DNA of 21,586 nucleotides from NCBI GenBank assembly GCA_051000715.1, contig JBPCOB010000183.1, forward strand, positions 1 to 21,586, read 5' to 3'. Shown one piece after another: positions 6,147 to 14,112 of the stretch. The position numbers and the translations under genes are program-made. The notes under the pieces are model-generated. The model saw only the letters and a program-made list of their open reading frames with translations, was not told the DNA's origin and made no database searches. This DNA comes from JBPCOB01 sp051000715. Its GTDB lineage: Bacteria; Actinomycetota; Actinomycetes; JALYNC01. Position 1 is the stretch's first letter; each line of letters opens with the position of its first letter.

Positions 6147-6944
6147 ATGGCTACTTTCTCTCGACGGCTCGCGATGATCTTCCGAGCGAAGGCCGACAAG
6201 GCCCTCGACCGCGCAGAGGACCCGCGGGAGACCCTCGACTACTCCTACACGAAGCAACTCGAGATGCTGCAGAAGGTTCGTCGCGGCGTCGCGGACGTGG
6301 CGACGTCCCGCAAGCGTCTCGAGCTGCAGATGCAGCAGCTGCAGGCCTCCGGGGACAAGCTGCAGACCCAGGCCCAGGCCGCGCTGGGCGGCGGCCGCGA
6401 GGATCTGGCCCGGGAGGCGCTCACCCGCCGGTCCGGGTTGCAGGAGCAGCTGAGCGACCTGCAGGCCCAGCACGCCCAGCTTGACGCCGAAGAGGAGAAG
6501 CTCAAGACCGCGGCGCAGCGGCTGCAGGCCAAGGTGGACGCCTTCCGTACCCGGAAGGAGACGATCAAGGCGACTTACACCGCGGCCGAGGCGCAGACCC
6601 GGATCGGTGAGGCTTTCTCCGGCATCTCGGAGGAGATGAGCGACGTCGGCATGGCCATGCAGCGGGCCGAGGACAAGACTCAACAGCTGCAGGCCCGCGC
6701 CGGCGCGATCGACGAGCTGATCGTCTCCGGGGCGCTCGACGATGCGTCCAGCACCAGCCGAGGTGATGACATCCAGGCCGAGCTCAACCGGATGTCCTCG
6801 AGCTCGGACGTCGAGCTGGAGCTCGCCCGGATGAAGGGAGAGCTGGGCTCCGGCGCCCCGCCCAAGGCCATCGAGGGCAACTCTGGTGTCACGCAGGCTG
6901 CCGCCGCTGCGCAGCCGGCGATGAACGAGGAGCCGCGGCCATGA
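6147..6944 (+). CDS. pspA: PspA/IM30 family membrane-stress protein
   Basis: PspA/IM30 proteins are ESCRT-III-like coiled-coil proteins that assemble on the inner face of the cytoplasmic membrane under envelope stress. This 265-residue protein begins with an amphipathic helix (MATFSRRLAMIFRAKADKAL), followed by the family's DRAEDPRETLDYSY segment and long heptad-rich helices up to about residue 200, then an acidic, flexible C-terminus. The ATG at 6147 was chosen over the open frame from 6108 because GAGGAGG lies 11 bases upstream and family members start at this helix. Its stop overlaps the pspAA start (ATGA), so the two are translationally coupled. Confidence 0.93.
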   Translation: MATFSRRLAMIFRAKADKALDRAEDPRETLDYSYTKQLEMLQKVRRGVADVATSRKRLELQMQQLQASGDKLQTQAQAALGGGREDLAREALTRRSGLQEQLSDLQAQHAQLDAEEEKLKTAAQRLQAKVDAFRTRKETIKATYTAAEAQTRIGEAFSGISEEMSDVGMAMQRAEDKTQQLQARAGAIDELIVSGALDDASSTSRGDDIQAELNRMSSSSDVELELARMKGELGSGAPPKAIEGNSGVTQAAAAAQPAMNEEPRP

Positions 6945-7219
6945 TCGTCCGCGTCCTCGGTGAGGGCCAGCTCGATGTCCCGGCCGCCGAGATGGACGGG
7001 CTCAACCAGCTCGACGCTGCCCTGCAGCAGGCGATCGACGCCGGCGACGACGGTCGTTTCCGGACCACGCTCACCGATCTTCTTGATCGCGTCCGCTCGG
7101 TCGGCAAGCCGCTGCCCGCCGACGAGCTGGTGCCCTCCGACCTGGTGCTGCCTGAAGCCGGCGCCGACCTCGCTGAGGTGCGCGAGCTGCTCGGCGACGA
7201 GGGCCTGATCCCCGGCTGA
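6941..7219 (+). CDS. pspAA: PspA-associated protein PspAA
   Basis: A 92-residue acidic protein of the actinobacterial PspAA family, encoded with a 4-base ATGA overlap after pspA. It starts MIVRVLGEGQLDV, continues with a helix-rich middle (DGLNQLDAALQQAIDAGDDGRF) and ends with the family's DELVPSDLVLPEAGADLAEV segment. PspAA proteins are known partners of PspA in actinobacteria and archaea; their molecular role is not well defined. The overlap argues for fixed stoichiometry with PspA. Confidence 0.9.
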   Translation: MIVRVLGEGQLDVPAAEMDGLNQLDAALQQAIDAGDDGRFRTTLTDLLDRVRSVGKPLPADELVPSDLVLPEAGADLAEVRELLGDEGLIPG

Positions 7220-7323
7220 CCAGGCTCTCGATCGTCTCGCCTCAGCCAGAATCGACTCCACCATGAGGTAGAGCGGCTTCTCTCGCTCGTATGACGCTGT
7301 TCAGAACACCCCGGAGGCGGTCG

Positions 7324-8313
7324 ATGGCGATCGGTTCGGAGCCGGCCGCCGTAAGAGTGCGCGGTTTGGTGAAGCGCTACAAGGACGTCCAGGCCGTCCG
7401 GGGGATCGACCTCGACGTACGGCCGGGGGAGACCTTCGGTTTTCTCGGCCCCAACGGTGCGGGCAAGTCCACCACCATCAAGATCCTCTGTACTCTGGTC
7501 GAGGCGACAGAGGGGTCAGCCGAGGTTGCCGGTTTCGACGTACGAACGGAGCGCGACCAGGTACGCCGCCACATCGGGCTGGTCTTCCAGGAGCCCACCC
7601 TCGACGCCTACCTCACCGCGGAGCAGAACCTGCGCTTCCACGGCGAGCTGTACGGCGTGGAGCGGTCCACGGCAGCCGCGCGGCGGCAGGAAGTACTGAC
7701 GATGGTCGGTCTGTGGGATCGCCGCGGCGCTCTGGTGCAGACCTTCTCGGGCGGCATGCGGCGCCGGCTAGAGATTGCGCGCGGCCTCCTGCACTCCCCA
7801 CGGGTGCTCTTCCTCGACGAGCCCACGATCGGGCTGGACCCGCAGACCCGGGCGTCGATCTGGGACTACATCGGGCAGCTGCACCGCCGGGAGGAGGTGA
7901 CCGTCTTCGTCACCACCCACTACATGGACGAGGCCGAGAACTGCGATCGCATCGCCATCATCAATGACGGCCACATCGTCGCGCTGGACACCCCCGACGC
8001 GCTGAAGGCGGCCGTGGGCAAGGACCGGGTCCAGATCATGACCGACGACGACACGCGCACCATCACCGTGCTGCGGGACCGCTTCGGACTGGACGCCGCC
8101 GTACACGAGGGAGCCGTGACCTTCGCCGTCGCCGAGGGAGCGGCCTTCATCCCGCAGCTGTTCGCCGGGCTCGGCGTGCCGATCCGCTCCGTGACCGTGA
8201 CGAGGCCCAGCCTGGACGACGTCTTCCTCTCCTACACCGGCACCACAATTCGAGACGCCGAGCAACGAGCCGGCGCGGGCGCCCTTGCCGCGTTCGCCGG
8301 CCGGAGGGGCTGA
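7324..8313 (+). CDS. ABC-2 exporter ATPase, DrrA-like
   Basis: ATPase subunit of a two-component drug or lipid exporter of the daunorubicin-resistance (DrrA) type, 329 residues. Walker A GPNGAGKST (42-50), Q-loop Gln89, signature FSGGMRRRLEIARG (141-154), Walker B VLFLDEP (161-167) and H-loop His199 are all intact, followed by the C-terminal regulatory region typical of DrrA. The ATG at 7324 is preferred to the in-frame ATG at 7291 because GGAGG stands 6 bases upstream and the N-terminus then matches the family. The permease gene follows after 3 bases. The substrate cannot be predicted; DrrA homologues export antibiotics, lipids and other hydrophobic compounds. Confidence 0.94.
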   Translation: MAIGSEPAAVRVRGLVKRYKDVQAVRGIDLDVRPGETFGFLGPNGAGKSTTIKILCTLVEATEGSAEVAGFDVRTERDQVRRHIGLVFQEPTLDAYLTAEQNLRFHGELYGVERSTAAARRQEVLTMVGLWDRRGALVQTFSGGMRRRLEIARGLLHSPRVLFLDEPTIGLDPQTRASIWDYIGQLHRREEVTVFVTTHYMDEAENCDRIAIINDGHIVALDTPDALKAAVGKDRVQIMTDDDTRTITVLRDRFGLDAAVHEGAVTFAVAEGAAFIPQLFAGLGVPIRSVTVTRPSLDDVFLSYTGTTIRDAEQRAGAGALAAFAGRRG

Positions 8314-8316
8314 GCC

Positions 8317-9189
8317 ATGACGACCACCGCACCCGTCCGGACTCCGACCGCGGCCGTGCGGGTCCCGGCGGCCGGGTTGCGGCATCAGGCGCGCGCCGCC
8401 GCCGTCGTCTGGCAACGCGAGATGATCCGCTTCAGCCGGGACCGGGCGCGCATCTTCTCTGCTTTCGCGCAGCCGGTGCTGTTCCTGTTCGTCCTGGGTA
8501 CCGGGCTTTCCTCGCTGGTGCATACCGGCAGCGGCTCGGTCGACTTCCGTACCTTCCTCTTCCCGGGTGTGCTCGCGACCTCGGTGCTCTTCACCGCGGC
8601 CTTCTCCGGAATCTCCATGGTGTGGGATCGCGAGTTCGGCTTCCTGCGCGAGATGCTGGTGGCACCGGTCAGCAATGCGGCGATCCTGACCGGCAAGTGC
8701 CTCGGCGGGGCCACCGTGGCCACCCTGCAGAGCCTGGTGATCCTGTTCCTCGCCGGCCTCGTCGGTGTGCCTTACTCACCCCCGATGATGGCCGCCCTGG
8801 TCGGCCTGCTCTTCCTGATGTCCTTCATGGTCACCGCGCTCGGACTGTTGCTGGCTGCGCGGATCAAGCAGGTGCAGTCCGCCATGCCGATGGTCCAGCT
8901 GGTGATCACGCCGATGATGTTCCTCTCGGGTGCGCTCTTTCCGTTGTCGGGGCTTCCCGGCTGGCTCGCCGTCGTGACCCGCCTCAACCCGATGACCTAC
9001 GCCGTGGAGCCGATGCGATCGGTCGTCTTCGACCACCTGGAGGTCAGCCCTGCCGTCCGGGCGATGCTGGACCCCGGCATCACCTGGGGCGGCTGGCAGG
9101 TGCCGCTGACGCTGCAGATCCTCCTGGTCGTTGTCTTGTGCCTGGGCCTGCTCTCGGTCGCGGTGGCGCGCTTCGCGCGTACGGAGTGA
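8317..9189 (+). CDS. ABC-2 type permease, DrrB-like
   Basis: Membrane partner of the preceding ATPase, 290 residues. Six hydrophobic segments are visible (about 48-64, 80-100, 134-151, 156-181, 191-212, 262-286). The cytoplasmic loop after the second contains the family signature GFLREMLVAPVSNAAILTGK (108-127). A basic amphipathic N-terminal region (about 22-46) precedes the first membrane helix, as usual for DrrB. GGAGGGG lies just before the upstream stop, positioned for this ATG, so the two genes form one translational unit. Substrate unknown. Confidence 0.93.
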   Translation: MTTTAPVRTPTAAVRVPAAGLRHQARAAAVVWQREMIRFSRDRARIFSAFAQPVLFLFVLGTGLSSLVHTGSGSVDFRTFLFPGVLATSVLFTAAFSGISMVWDREFGFLREMLVAPVSNAAILTGKCLGGATVATLQSLVILFLAGLVGVPYSPPMMAALVGLLFLMSFMVTALGLLLAARIKQVQSAMPMVQLVITPMMFLSGALFPLSGLPGWLAVVTRLNPMTYAVEPMRSVVFDHLEVSPAVRAMLDPGITWGGWQVPLTLQILLVVVLCLGLLSVAVARFARTE

Positions 9190-9327
9190 GGATCTGCGTC
9201 GGCTCTCCGCCGTCCCGTCTACGGGTCACGCGGGGCCTGGGCCCTGCTACCGTCTGACGCGTCTGTCCGCCGGTGGCGGGCGGCCGGCGATGGGTCTCGC
9301 CGCGGATGGCCGCACGGCCTGATGGGC

Positions 9328-9351
9328 CCTACCAGCTGACGACCTGGTAGG
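9328..9351 (+). promoter_or_regulatory. Stem-loop overlapping the antiporter ribosome site
   Basis: CCTACCAG and CTGGTAGG form a perfect 8-bp stem with an 8-base loop (9336-9343). The right arm includes the first bases of the TAGGAG ribosome site for the TTG start at 9360. A TACCGT box at 9248-9253 could start a leader of about 100 bases. The leader also contains CCGCC-GGT-GGCGG near 9270. No known riboswitch class was recognised. Confidence 0.45.
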
Positions 9352-9359
9352 AGTGTCCC

Positions 9360-10649
9360 TTGACCTGCTGTCCGATCCACATCGCTGCCCTGCACTCGCT
9401 GGACAACGTCTACGGCGTCGCTGCGGTATGGATAGCCCTCGCCTTCGTCGCCAGTGTTATCTCGGTCCGGATCGGCCTGTCGGTTGCCCTCGTCGAGATC
9501 GTGGCGGGTGTGTTCGGGGGCAACGTCCTCGGCCTGTCGACCAACCAGTGGGTCGACTTCCTGGCGGGGTTCGGCAGCATTTTGCTGACGTTCCTCGCCG
9601 GTGCCGAGATCGACCCGGCGTCCTTCCGCCGCTTCCTGTCGCCCAGCCTGGTCATCGGCGGCGTCGGCTTCGCCGCCCCCTTCGCCGCCGCGTGGATCTT
9701 CGCTGCCCTGGCGCTCCATTGGACGGTCCACGCCAGCGAGATCGCCGGCATTGCGCTGTCGACCACCTCCGTGGCGGTGGTGTACGCCGTGATGATCGAG
9801 ACCGGGCTCAACAAGACCGACCTGGGCAAGCTGATCCTCACCGCCTGCTTCGTCTGTGACCTGGGTACCGTGCTGGCGCTAGGGATCATCTTCGCCAACT
9901 ACAACGCCCTGCTCATCGCCTTCGGGATCGCCACCGCCATCGTCATGGTGCTGCTGCCCAGAGCACTGCGCCTCGTCATAGGAAAACTCGGCCATGCCGT
10001 CAGTGAGCCTGAGGTGAAGTTCGTCTTCCTGCTGCTGTTCGGCCTCGGCGCGCTCGCTTCGGCGGCCCGCTCGGAGGCGGTGCTGCCGGCTTACCTGCTG
10101 GGCCTGGTGGCGGCCGGGACCTTCCACGACGACCCGAAGCTGGCCGGTCGGGTGCGCTCGATCGCGCTGAGCTTCCTGACGCCGTTCTTCTTCCTGAAGG
10201 CGGGCACGCTCATCTCCGTTTCCGCGGTGATCTCCGGCATTGCGACGATCCTCGTTCTGTTCGCCGTCAAGATGGCCGCCAAGGTCGCGGGTGTCTTTCC
10301 GGCGACCCTGCTGTTCCGCGTCCGCGGGCGGCAGGCCTGGTACACGACGATGATGATGTCCACCGGGTTGACCTTCGGGTCGATCTCCGCGCTGTTCGGT
10401 CTCACCCACGGCTACATCAACCGGAGCCAGTACTCGATCCTCGTCGCTGTCGTCGTGCTGACCGCCCTGGTTCCCACCCTGATCGCGCAGCTCGTCTTCC
10501 GTCCCCGGGAGACATCGCTGCTGCACGGGCGTGATGCGCTCGCCTCCTCTCGCCTGGGGTCAGCGGCGGCAGCCACCGTGCCCTCTCCTGATGGCAAGCC
10601 GGTCCGGCAGCTATCTACCCGGGAGAGCGGGGATCGGACGTCACCGTGA
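9360..10649 (+). CDS. Cation/proton antiporter (CPA2/Kef-like membrane domain)
   Basis: A 429-residue polytopic membrane protein of the sodium/hydrogen exchanger superfamily with about 12 hydrophobic helices spread over residues 18-385. Family features include the FLAGAEIDP segment after the early helices, the SLSTTS-like stretch ALSTTSVAVVYA, and a transport-site aspartate in ACFVCDLGTV (Asp167). The residue before Asp167 is Cys166, rather than the Asp, Asn or Gln usually discussed for this site. There is no TrkA-N/RCK domain. The start is a TTG with TAGGAG about 7 bases upstream. Its stop overlaps the GTG of the dynamin-like gene (GTGA). Sodium or potassium export in exchange for protons is likely; ion specificity is not readable from the sequence. 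Confidence 0.88.
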   Translation: MTCCPIHIAALHSLDNVYGVAAVWIALAFVASVISVRIGLSVALVEIVAGVFGGNVLGLSTNQWVDFLAGFGSILLTFLAGAEIDPASFRRFLSPSLVIGGVGFAAPFAAAWIFAALALHWTVHASEIAGIALSTTSVAVVYAVMIETGLNKTDLGKLILTACFVCDLGTVLALGIIFANYNALLIAFGIATAIVMVLLPRALRLVIGKLGHAVSEPEVKFVFLLLFGLGALASAARSEAVLPAYLLGLVAAGTFHDDPKLAGRVRSIALSFLTPFFFLKAGTLISVSAVISGIATILVLFAVKMAAKVAGVFPATLLFRVRGRQAWYTTMMMSTGLTFGSISALFGLTHGYINRSQYSILVAVVVLTALVPTLIAQLVFRPRETSLLHGRDALASSRLGSAAAATVPSPDGKPVRQLSTRESGDRTSP

Positions 10650-12394
10650 AACCGGTCGACGATGCCCTGACGCGCCAGCTTGACGACCTTCGATCCCTGG
10701 TAGATGGGCGCGACCGGGCCGCGGTGGCCGAGTTGCACCGCCGCCTCGCCGAGAACGCATTCCGAGTGGTGGTCACTGGCGCGCAGAAGCGCGGCAAGTC
10801 CACCGTGGTCAACGCACTCCTGGCCCGGCCGGTGTTGCCGAGTGGGGTGGTGCCGCTGACCGCGGTCGAGACCACGTTGGCCTACGGCGATGCCGAGCAG
10901 GTGGAGGTCCGCTATCTGGACGGAAGGGCGGTCGTCGTGCCCCTGGGCGCGCTCCCCGACCTGGTGACCGAGGAGGGCAATCCGGCGAACCGGCGAGGTG
11001 TGGCCAAGGTGACGGTGCGACTGTCGGCACCGCTGCTGGCCAAGGGCCTGGAGCTGGTAGACACACCGGGCACCGGCAGCGTGTATGCCCACAACACCGC
11101 CACGGCGTCGGACGCGCTCGAACGGATGGACGCCGCCATCTTCGTACTGTCGGCCGACCCCCCGATCTCGGCCGAGGAGCGCGCCTTTCTACGCCAGGTC
11201 CGGAACCGGGCGGTCGGGCTGTTCTGCCTGCTCAACAAGGCTGATCACCTGACCACGGATGAGCTGCGCCAGGCCGTCGCCTTCACCGAGCGGGTTCTCG
11301 TCGAGGAGCTCGGCCACCGCGAGCACGTATGGCCGGTCTCGGCCCGCTGGGCCCTGGGGGCGTCCTCCGAGGCGGGTCCAGGAAGGACCGACCACCGCTG
11401 GGACGACTTTACGGCGGCGTTCACCGACTACCTCGCTGAGCGTCAGCGCAGTGACCTCGTCCGATCGGTCGCCATCCGTGCAGCTGGCCTGGCTCGCGGA
11501 GTCGTGGAGGACGCGTCGGTCACCCTGGCCGGACTGGCGCTGTCTCTGGAGGACCTCGATCACAAGATGCGGGCGTTCACCGCGGTCCTCGATGAGGTGG
11601 CTCGCAGCCGCCTGGAGAGCGCCGCGGTCGCCTCCGCCGAGATCGACCGGCTGATCCGGGAGACGGACGAGCAGGCCAACGAGCTGGTTGCCCGCGCCAC
11701 GCCGGTCGCTCAGCAGGCGGTCGCCAACCACCTCGGCGCACTGCGGGGTTCGCTGGATCGGATGGAGGGCGATGCGCTCGAGTGGGTAGCTGCCCACATC
11801 CGCGGCGTGGTGGACGGCTGGCGGAGCCGGCGAGCCGATGAGGTGGTCGCGGCGCTCACCGCCCTGGATGACCGTCTGGCCAGCCGTCTTGACACACAGA
11901 TCACCGCCGTGCGCGACAGCGCCGCGCGCCTGTTCTCGGTCGATCTTCCCGAGTGGGCGCCGGTCGGTGAGCTCACGGAGTCGCACCGCTTCTCCTATTC
12001 GTTCCACAGCGAGCCGGGGCAGCTCGAGGCACTAATCACGGCGGTACGGACCCGACTTCCCGGCTCTCTGGGGCGCCGCCGTGTCAGCCGACACATCAAC
12101 GAGCGCACCGCGCAGCTGCTCGATCAGCAGGTCGGCCGGGTCCGGGCTGACTTCCAGGAGCGACTCACTTCGACGAGGCGGCGGCTGCTGCGCGGCCTCG
12201 ACGCCCGCTTCGATGCGGGTGCTGGCCGGATCGCCGCCGCCATCCAGCGCGCCGCCAGCCTCCGCGCCGACCGGGAGGCGGCTGTCCGGGACACCTCTTC
12301 CGAGCTGCAGGAGCGTCGGGCCGCCGCCGAGCGGCTCCTCGGTCAACTTCCGACGTACGAGCGGCTTGCGTCGGAGGGCGCGGCGCGTGAGTAA
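10646..12394 (+). CDS. Bacterial dynamin-like GTPase
   Basis: Large GTPase of 582 residues with the dynamin-type G domain: G1 GAQKRGKST (45-53), a G2 threonine in PLTAVETT (Thr72), G3 DTPG (139-142) and G4 NKAD (197-200). The remainder is long, charged, helical sequence with Arg/Ala/Glu-rich heptads, consistent with the stalk or neck of dynamins. No long hydrophobic paddle is evident, so membrane contact, if any, may use an amphipathic surface. Bacterial dynamins often occur as adjacent pairs (DynA/DynB); only one is present here. The start is a GTG in a 4-base overlap with the antiporter stop, implying translational coupling. A role in membrane surveillance or remodelling is inferred from the family; which one is unknown. 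Confidence 0.87.
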   Translation: MKPVDDALTRQLDDLRSLVDGRDRAAVAELHRRLAENAFRVVVTGAQKRGKSTVVNALLARPVLPSGVVPLTAVETTLAYGDAEQVEVRYLDGRAVVVPLGALPDLVTEEGNPANRRGVAKVTVRLSAPLLAKGLELVDTPGTGSVYAHNTATASDALERMDAAIFVLSADPPISAEERAFLRQVRNRAVGLFCLLNKADHLTTDELRQAVAFTERVLVEELGHREHVWPVSARWALGASSEAGPGRTDHRWDDFTAAFTDYLAERQRSDLVRSVAIRAAGLARGVVEDASVTLAGLALSLEDLDHKMRAFTAVLDEVARSRLESAAVASAEIDRLIRETDEQANELVARATPVAQQAVANHLGALRGSLDRMEGDALEWVAAHIRGVVDGWRSRRADEVVAALTALDDRLASRLDTQITAVRDSAARLFSVDLPEWAPVGELTESHRFSYSFHSEPGQLEALITAVRTRLPGSLGRRRVSRHINERTAQLLDQQVGRVRADFQERLTSTRRRLLRGLDARFDAGAGRIAAAIQRAASLRADREAAVRDTSSELQERRAAAERLLGQLPTYERLASEGAARE

Positions 12395-12467
12395 ACCGGT
12401 GCGTCCTGCGGAGTGTGAGTCGGCGCCGGCTTGTGGAGGCGCTGACAGAGCGCGAGGAGAGCCGCCG

Positions 12468-12497
12468 GTGACGCCCCGCTGGTTGGCGCAGCTATGA
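12468..12497 (+). CDS. Possible 9-codon leader ORF coupled to the MFS gene
   Basis: GAGGAG (12454-12459) stands 8 bases before a GTG that opens a 9-residue frame (VTPRWLAQL). Its TGA overlaps the ATG of the MFS gene (ATGA at 12494-12497), which has no ribosome site of its own. The layout suggests that translation of the short ORF delivers ribosomes to the transporter start. It could equally be a remnant of the damaged locus. Confidence 0.35.
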   Translation: MTPRWLAQL

Positions 12498-13518
12498 GTG
12501 GCTTCCCCACCGAGGTTTCTTACCGGCCCAACCGGCTCTCCCCGCTGCGGTTCGTGCTCGTGTTCGGCGCGGTCAGCGCGCTCGGTGACTTCGTGTACGA
12601 GGGCGCCCGCAGCATCGTCGGTCCCTACCTCGGAACCTTCGGCGCATCGGGCGCCCTGGTCGGGATCGTGACGGGGGCCGGCGAGGCGGTAGCGCTGGTG
12701 TGCCGGCTGTTCACGGGCCGGCTGTCGGACCGCACGGGAAGGCACTGGGCGCTTTCCATCACCGGCTATGCCATCACCGGCTGATTTCGGTGCCGCTGCT
12801 GGCGCTCGCCGGACCGCTGTGGCTGGCCTGCGCCTTCGTCATCGGAGAGCGGTTCGGCATGGCGGTGCGCCCGCCGGCCCGTGACACCATGCTGGCGGCG
12901 GCCAGTGCGAAGCTGGGGGCGGGCCGAACGTTCGCCCTCCACGAGGCCCTCGACCAGTCGGGCGCGCTCGTCGGCCCCCTCGTGGTCGCCGCGATGCTCG
13001 CCACCCACCACGGCTACAAAGCCGGATTCGCCATCCTCGCCGTCCCCGGAGTCCTGGCGATGCTGGTGCTGTTCTACCTGCGCCGGCAGGTCCCGACGCC
13101 CGCCACCTTCGCCGTGCTCGCCTACCACCTGCAGCGCCGGCACGGCGTTTCCCCCGCCGCCCAGATCCCGGTCATGTACGCCGTCGCGATGGGACTAGCG
13201 GCTCTGGGATCTCTTGCCTCGGGCCGGGTCTACGACCGCATCGGGCTACGCGGCCTGGTCGTGCTTCCTCTGCTCGGCGCCGTGGTGCCGTTCCTCTCCT
13301 TCTCCACCAGCGTCCCGCTGGTCTGGATCGGAGCCGCACTGTGGGGCGCGCTGATGGGCGTCCACGAGTCGACGATGCGGGCGGCGGTCGCCGACCTGGT
13401 CCCACGGGAACGCCGCGGCGCCGGCTACGGGACGTTCACCGCCGTCTACGGCCTGGCGTGGCTGGTCGGCGCAGCCCTGATCGGAGTCCTGTACCGAACT
13501 GACCGCGACGCGACCTAG
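12494..13518 (+). pseudogene. Major facilitator superfamily transporter, frameshifted
   Basis: The first 96 codons (MSGFPTEVSYRPNRLSPLRF onward) encode the start of an MFS transporter with the typical loop motif GRLSDRTGRHWA. The frame stops at 12782-12784 right after GYAITG. The homologous sequence resumes one base out of phase as LISVPLLALAGPLWLACAF and runs to a stop at 13516-13518, with recognisable features (GRVYDRIGLRG, HESTMRAAVADLVPRERRG). A single missing base near 12780 would reconnect the two. In addition RRQVPTP joins directly to ATFAVLAYH, where related transporters have several tens of residues including a membrane helix. The joined product would be about 340 residues, short for this family, so an internal deletion is likely too. 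Codon bias is still intact on both sides, so the damage is recent or is a sequencing/assembly error. Confidence 0.8.
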
Positions 13519-13551
13519 CAGCTTGCCGGATCCCGCTCCGATGATCACCCA

Positions 13552-13569
13552 CGCGACTGTTGGGTCGCG
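13552..13569. terminator. Small hairpin between convergent genes
   Basis: CGCGAC and GTCGCG form a perfect 6-bp stem with a 6-base loop between the MFS pseudogene and the DoxX-like gene, which converge here. There is no T-run, so the call as a bidirectional terminator rests on position and shape only. Confidence 0.35.
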
Positions 13570-13586
13570 AGGTGACCGCAGATCGG

Positions 13587-14006
13587 TCAGTCGCGGGTCA
13601 TCGAGTCCAGGACGAACGAGGTCCCGATGGCCAGCATCCAGACGTCCTTGGCGATCCCGATCCCCTGCTGGGTGGGACGCAGGCTGCCCGGTTCCCGCAG
13701 GCCGGGCGTGCGCAGGTAGAGGCCGACCAGCCCGCCCGAGAACGCCATCAACGCCACTCCCGCCAGCGCCGTTGGGATGACGGGAAGGAGCAGCGCGGTG
13801 CCGAGCGCGATTTCTCCGGTCGAGAGCATCTTGGTGAACGCCTTGGGCTCGAGACTGCCGAGGAACGGATAGCTGCCGGCGGCCATCCCGTGCACGCCGG
13901 CCGCCGTCGCCTCGTCGGCGTGGCGCTTGCCGACCCCCGAGTTGAGGATGAACGCACCGGTTGCGAGCCGGGGAGGCAGGTGTCGGGCCTTCATCGGAAA
14001 TCCCAT
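13587..14006 (-). CDS. Small DoxX-like membrane protein
   Basis: A 139-residue protein with several hydrophobic segments, including one near the N-terminus (RLATGAFILNSGVGK), two in the middle (about STGEIALGTALLLPVIP and TALAGVALMAFSGGLVGLYL) and one near the C-terminus (DVWMLAIGTSFVLDS). This layout and the FILNSGVGK start resemble DoxX/DoxD-like proteins, a broad family of small four-helix membrane proteins. The ATG at 14004-14006 has GGAG 5 bases upstream; a second in-frame ATG lies at 13994. Similarity to the family is judged by eye and the function is unknown. Confidence 0.7.
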   Translation of the reverse strand: MGFPMKARHLPPRLATGAFILNSGVGKRHADEATAAGVHGMAAGSYPFLGSLEPKAFTKMLSTGEIALGTALLLPVIPTALAGVALMAFSGGLVGLYLRTPGLREPGSLRPTQQGIGIAKDVWMLAIGTSFVLDSMTRD

Positions 14007-14025
14007 GACCGCTCCATCGTCGTTT

Positions 14026-14041
14026 GGTTGCTCAGGCAACC
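14026..14041. repeat. Perfect hairpin GGTTGC-TCAG-GCAACC
   Basis: Six-base perfect stem with a four-base loop upstream of the DoxX-like gene and downstream of the second aldo/keto reductase. It matches the loop of the inverted repeat near 16849-16864 (GGCTGTTCAGGCAACC) at 14 of 16 positions. It may terminate the reductase transcript or be a copy of a dispersed element. Confidence 0.5.
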
Positions 14042-14065
14042 GTACGGCCCCGGCGGGCGTACGGC

Positions 14066-14112
14066 ACACCGGTCACGCCACACCGGTCACGCCACACCGG
14101 TCACGCCACACC
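14066..14112. repeat. 14-bp tandem repeat, three units plus a part unit
   Basis: ACACCGGTCACGCC is repeated exactly three times (14066-14079, 14080-14093, 14094-14107), followed by ACACC. The TGA stop of the second aldo/keto reductase (14101-14103 on the plus-strand coordinates) is inside the third unit, so the repeat array spans the last codons and the region behind the gene. It has no spacer structure, so it is not a CRISPR. Confidence 0.9.

Noticed and set aside
14066..14112. Short CRISPR-like repeat array
   Set aside because: The units are directly adjacent without spacers and no cas gene is nearby.
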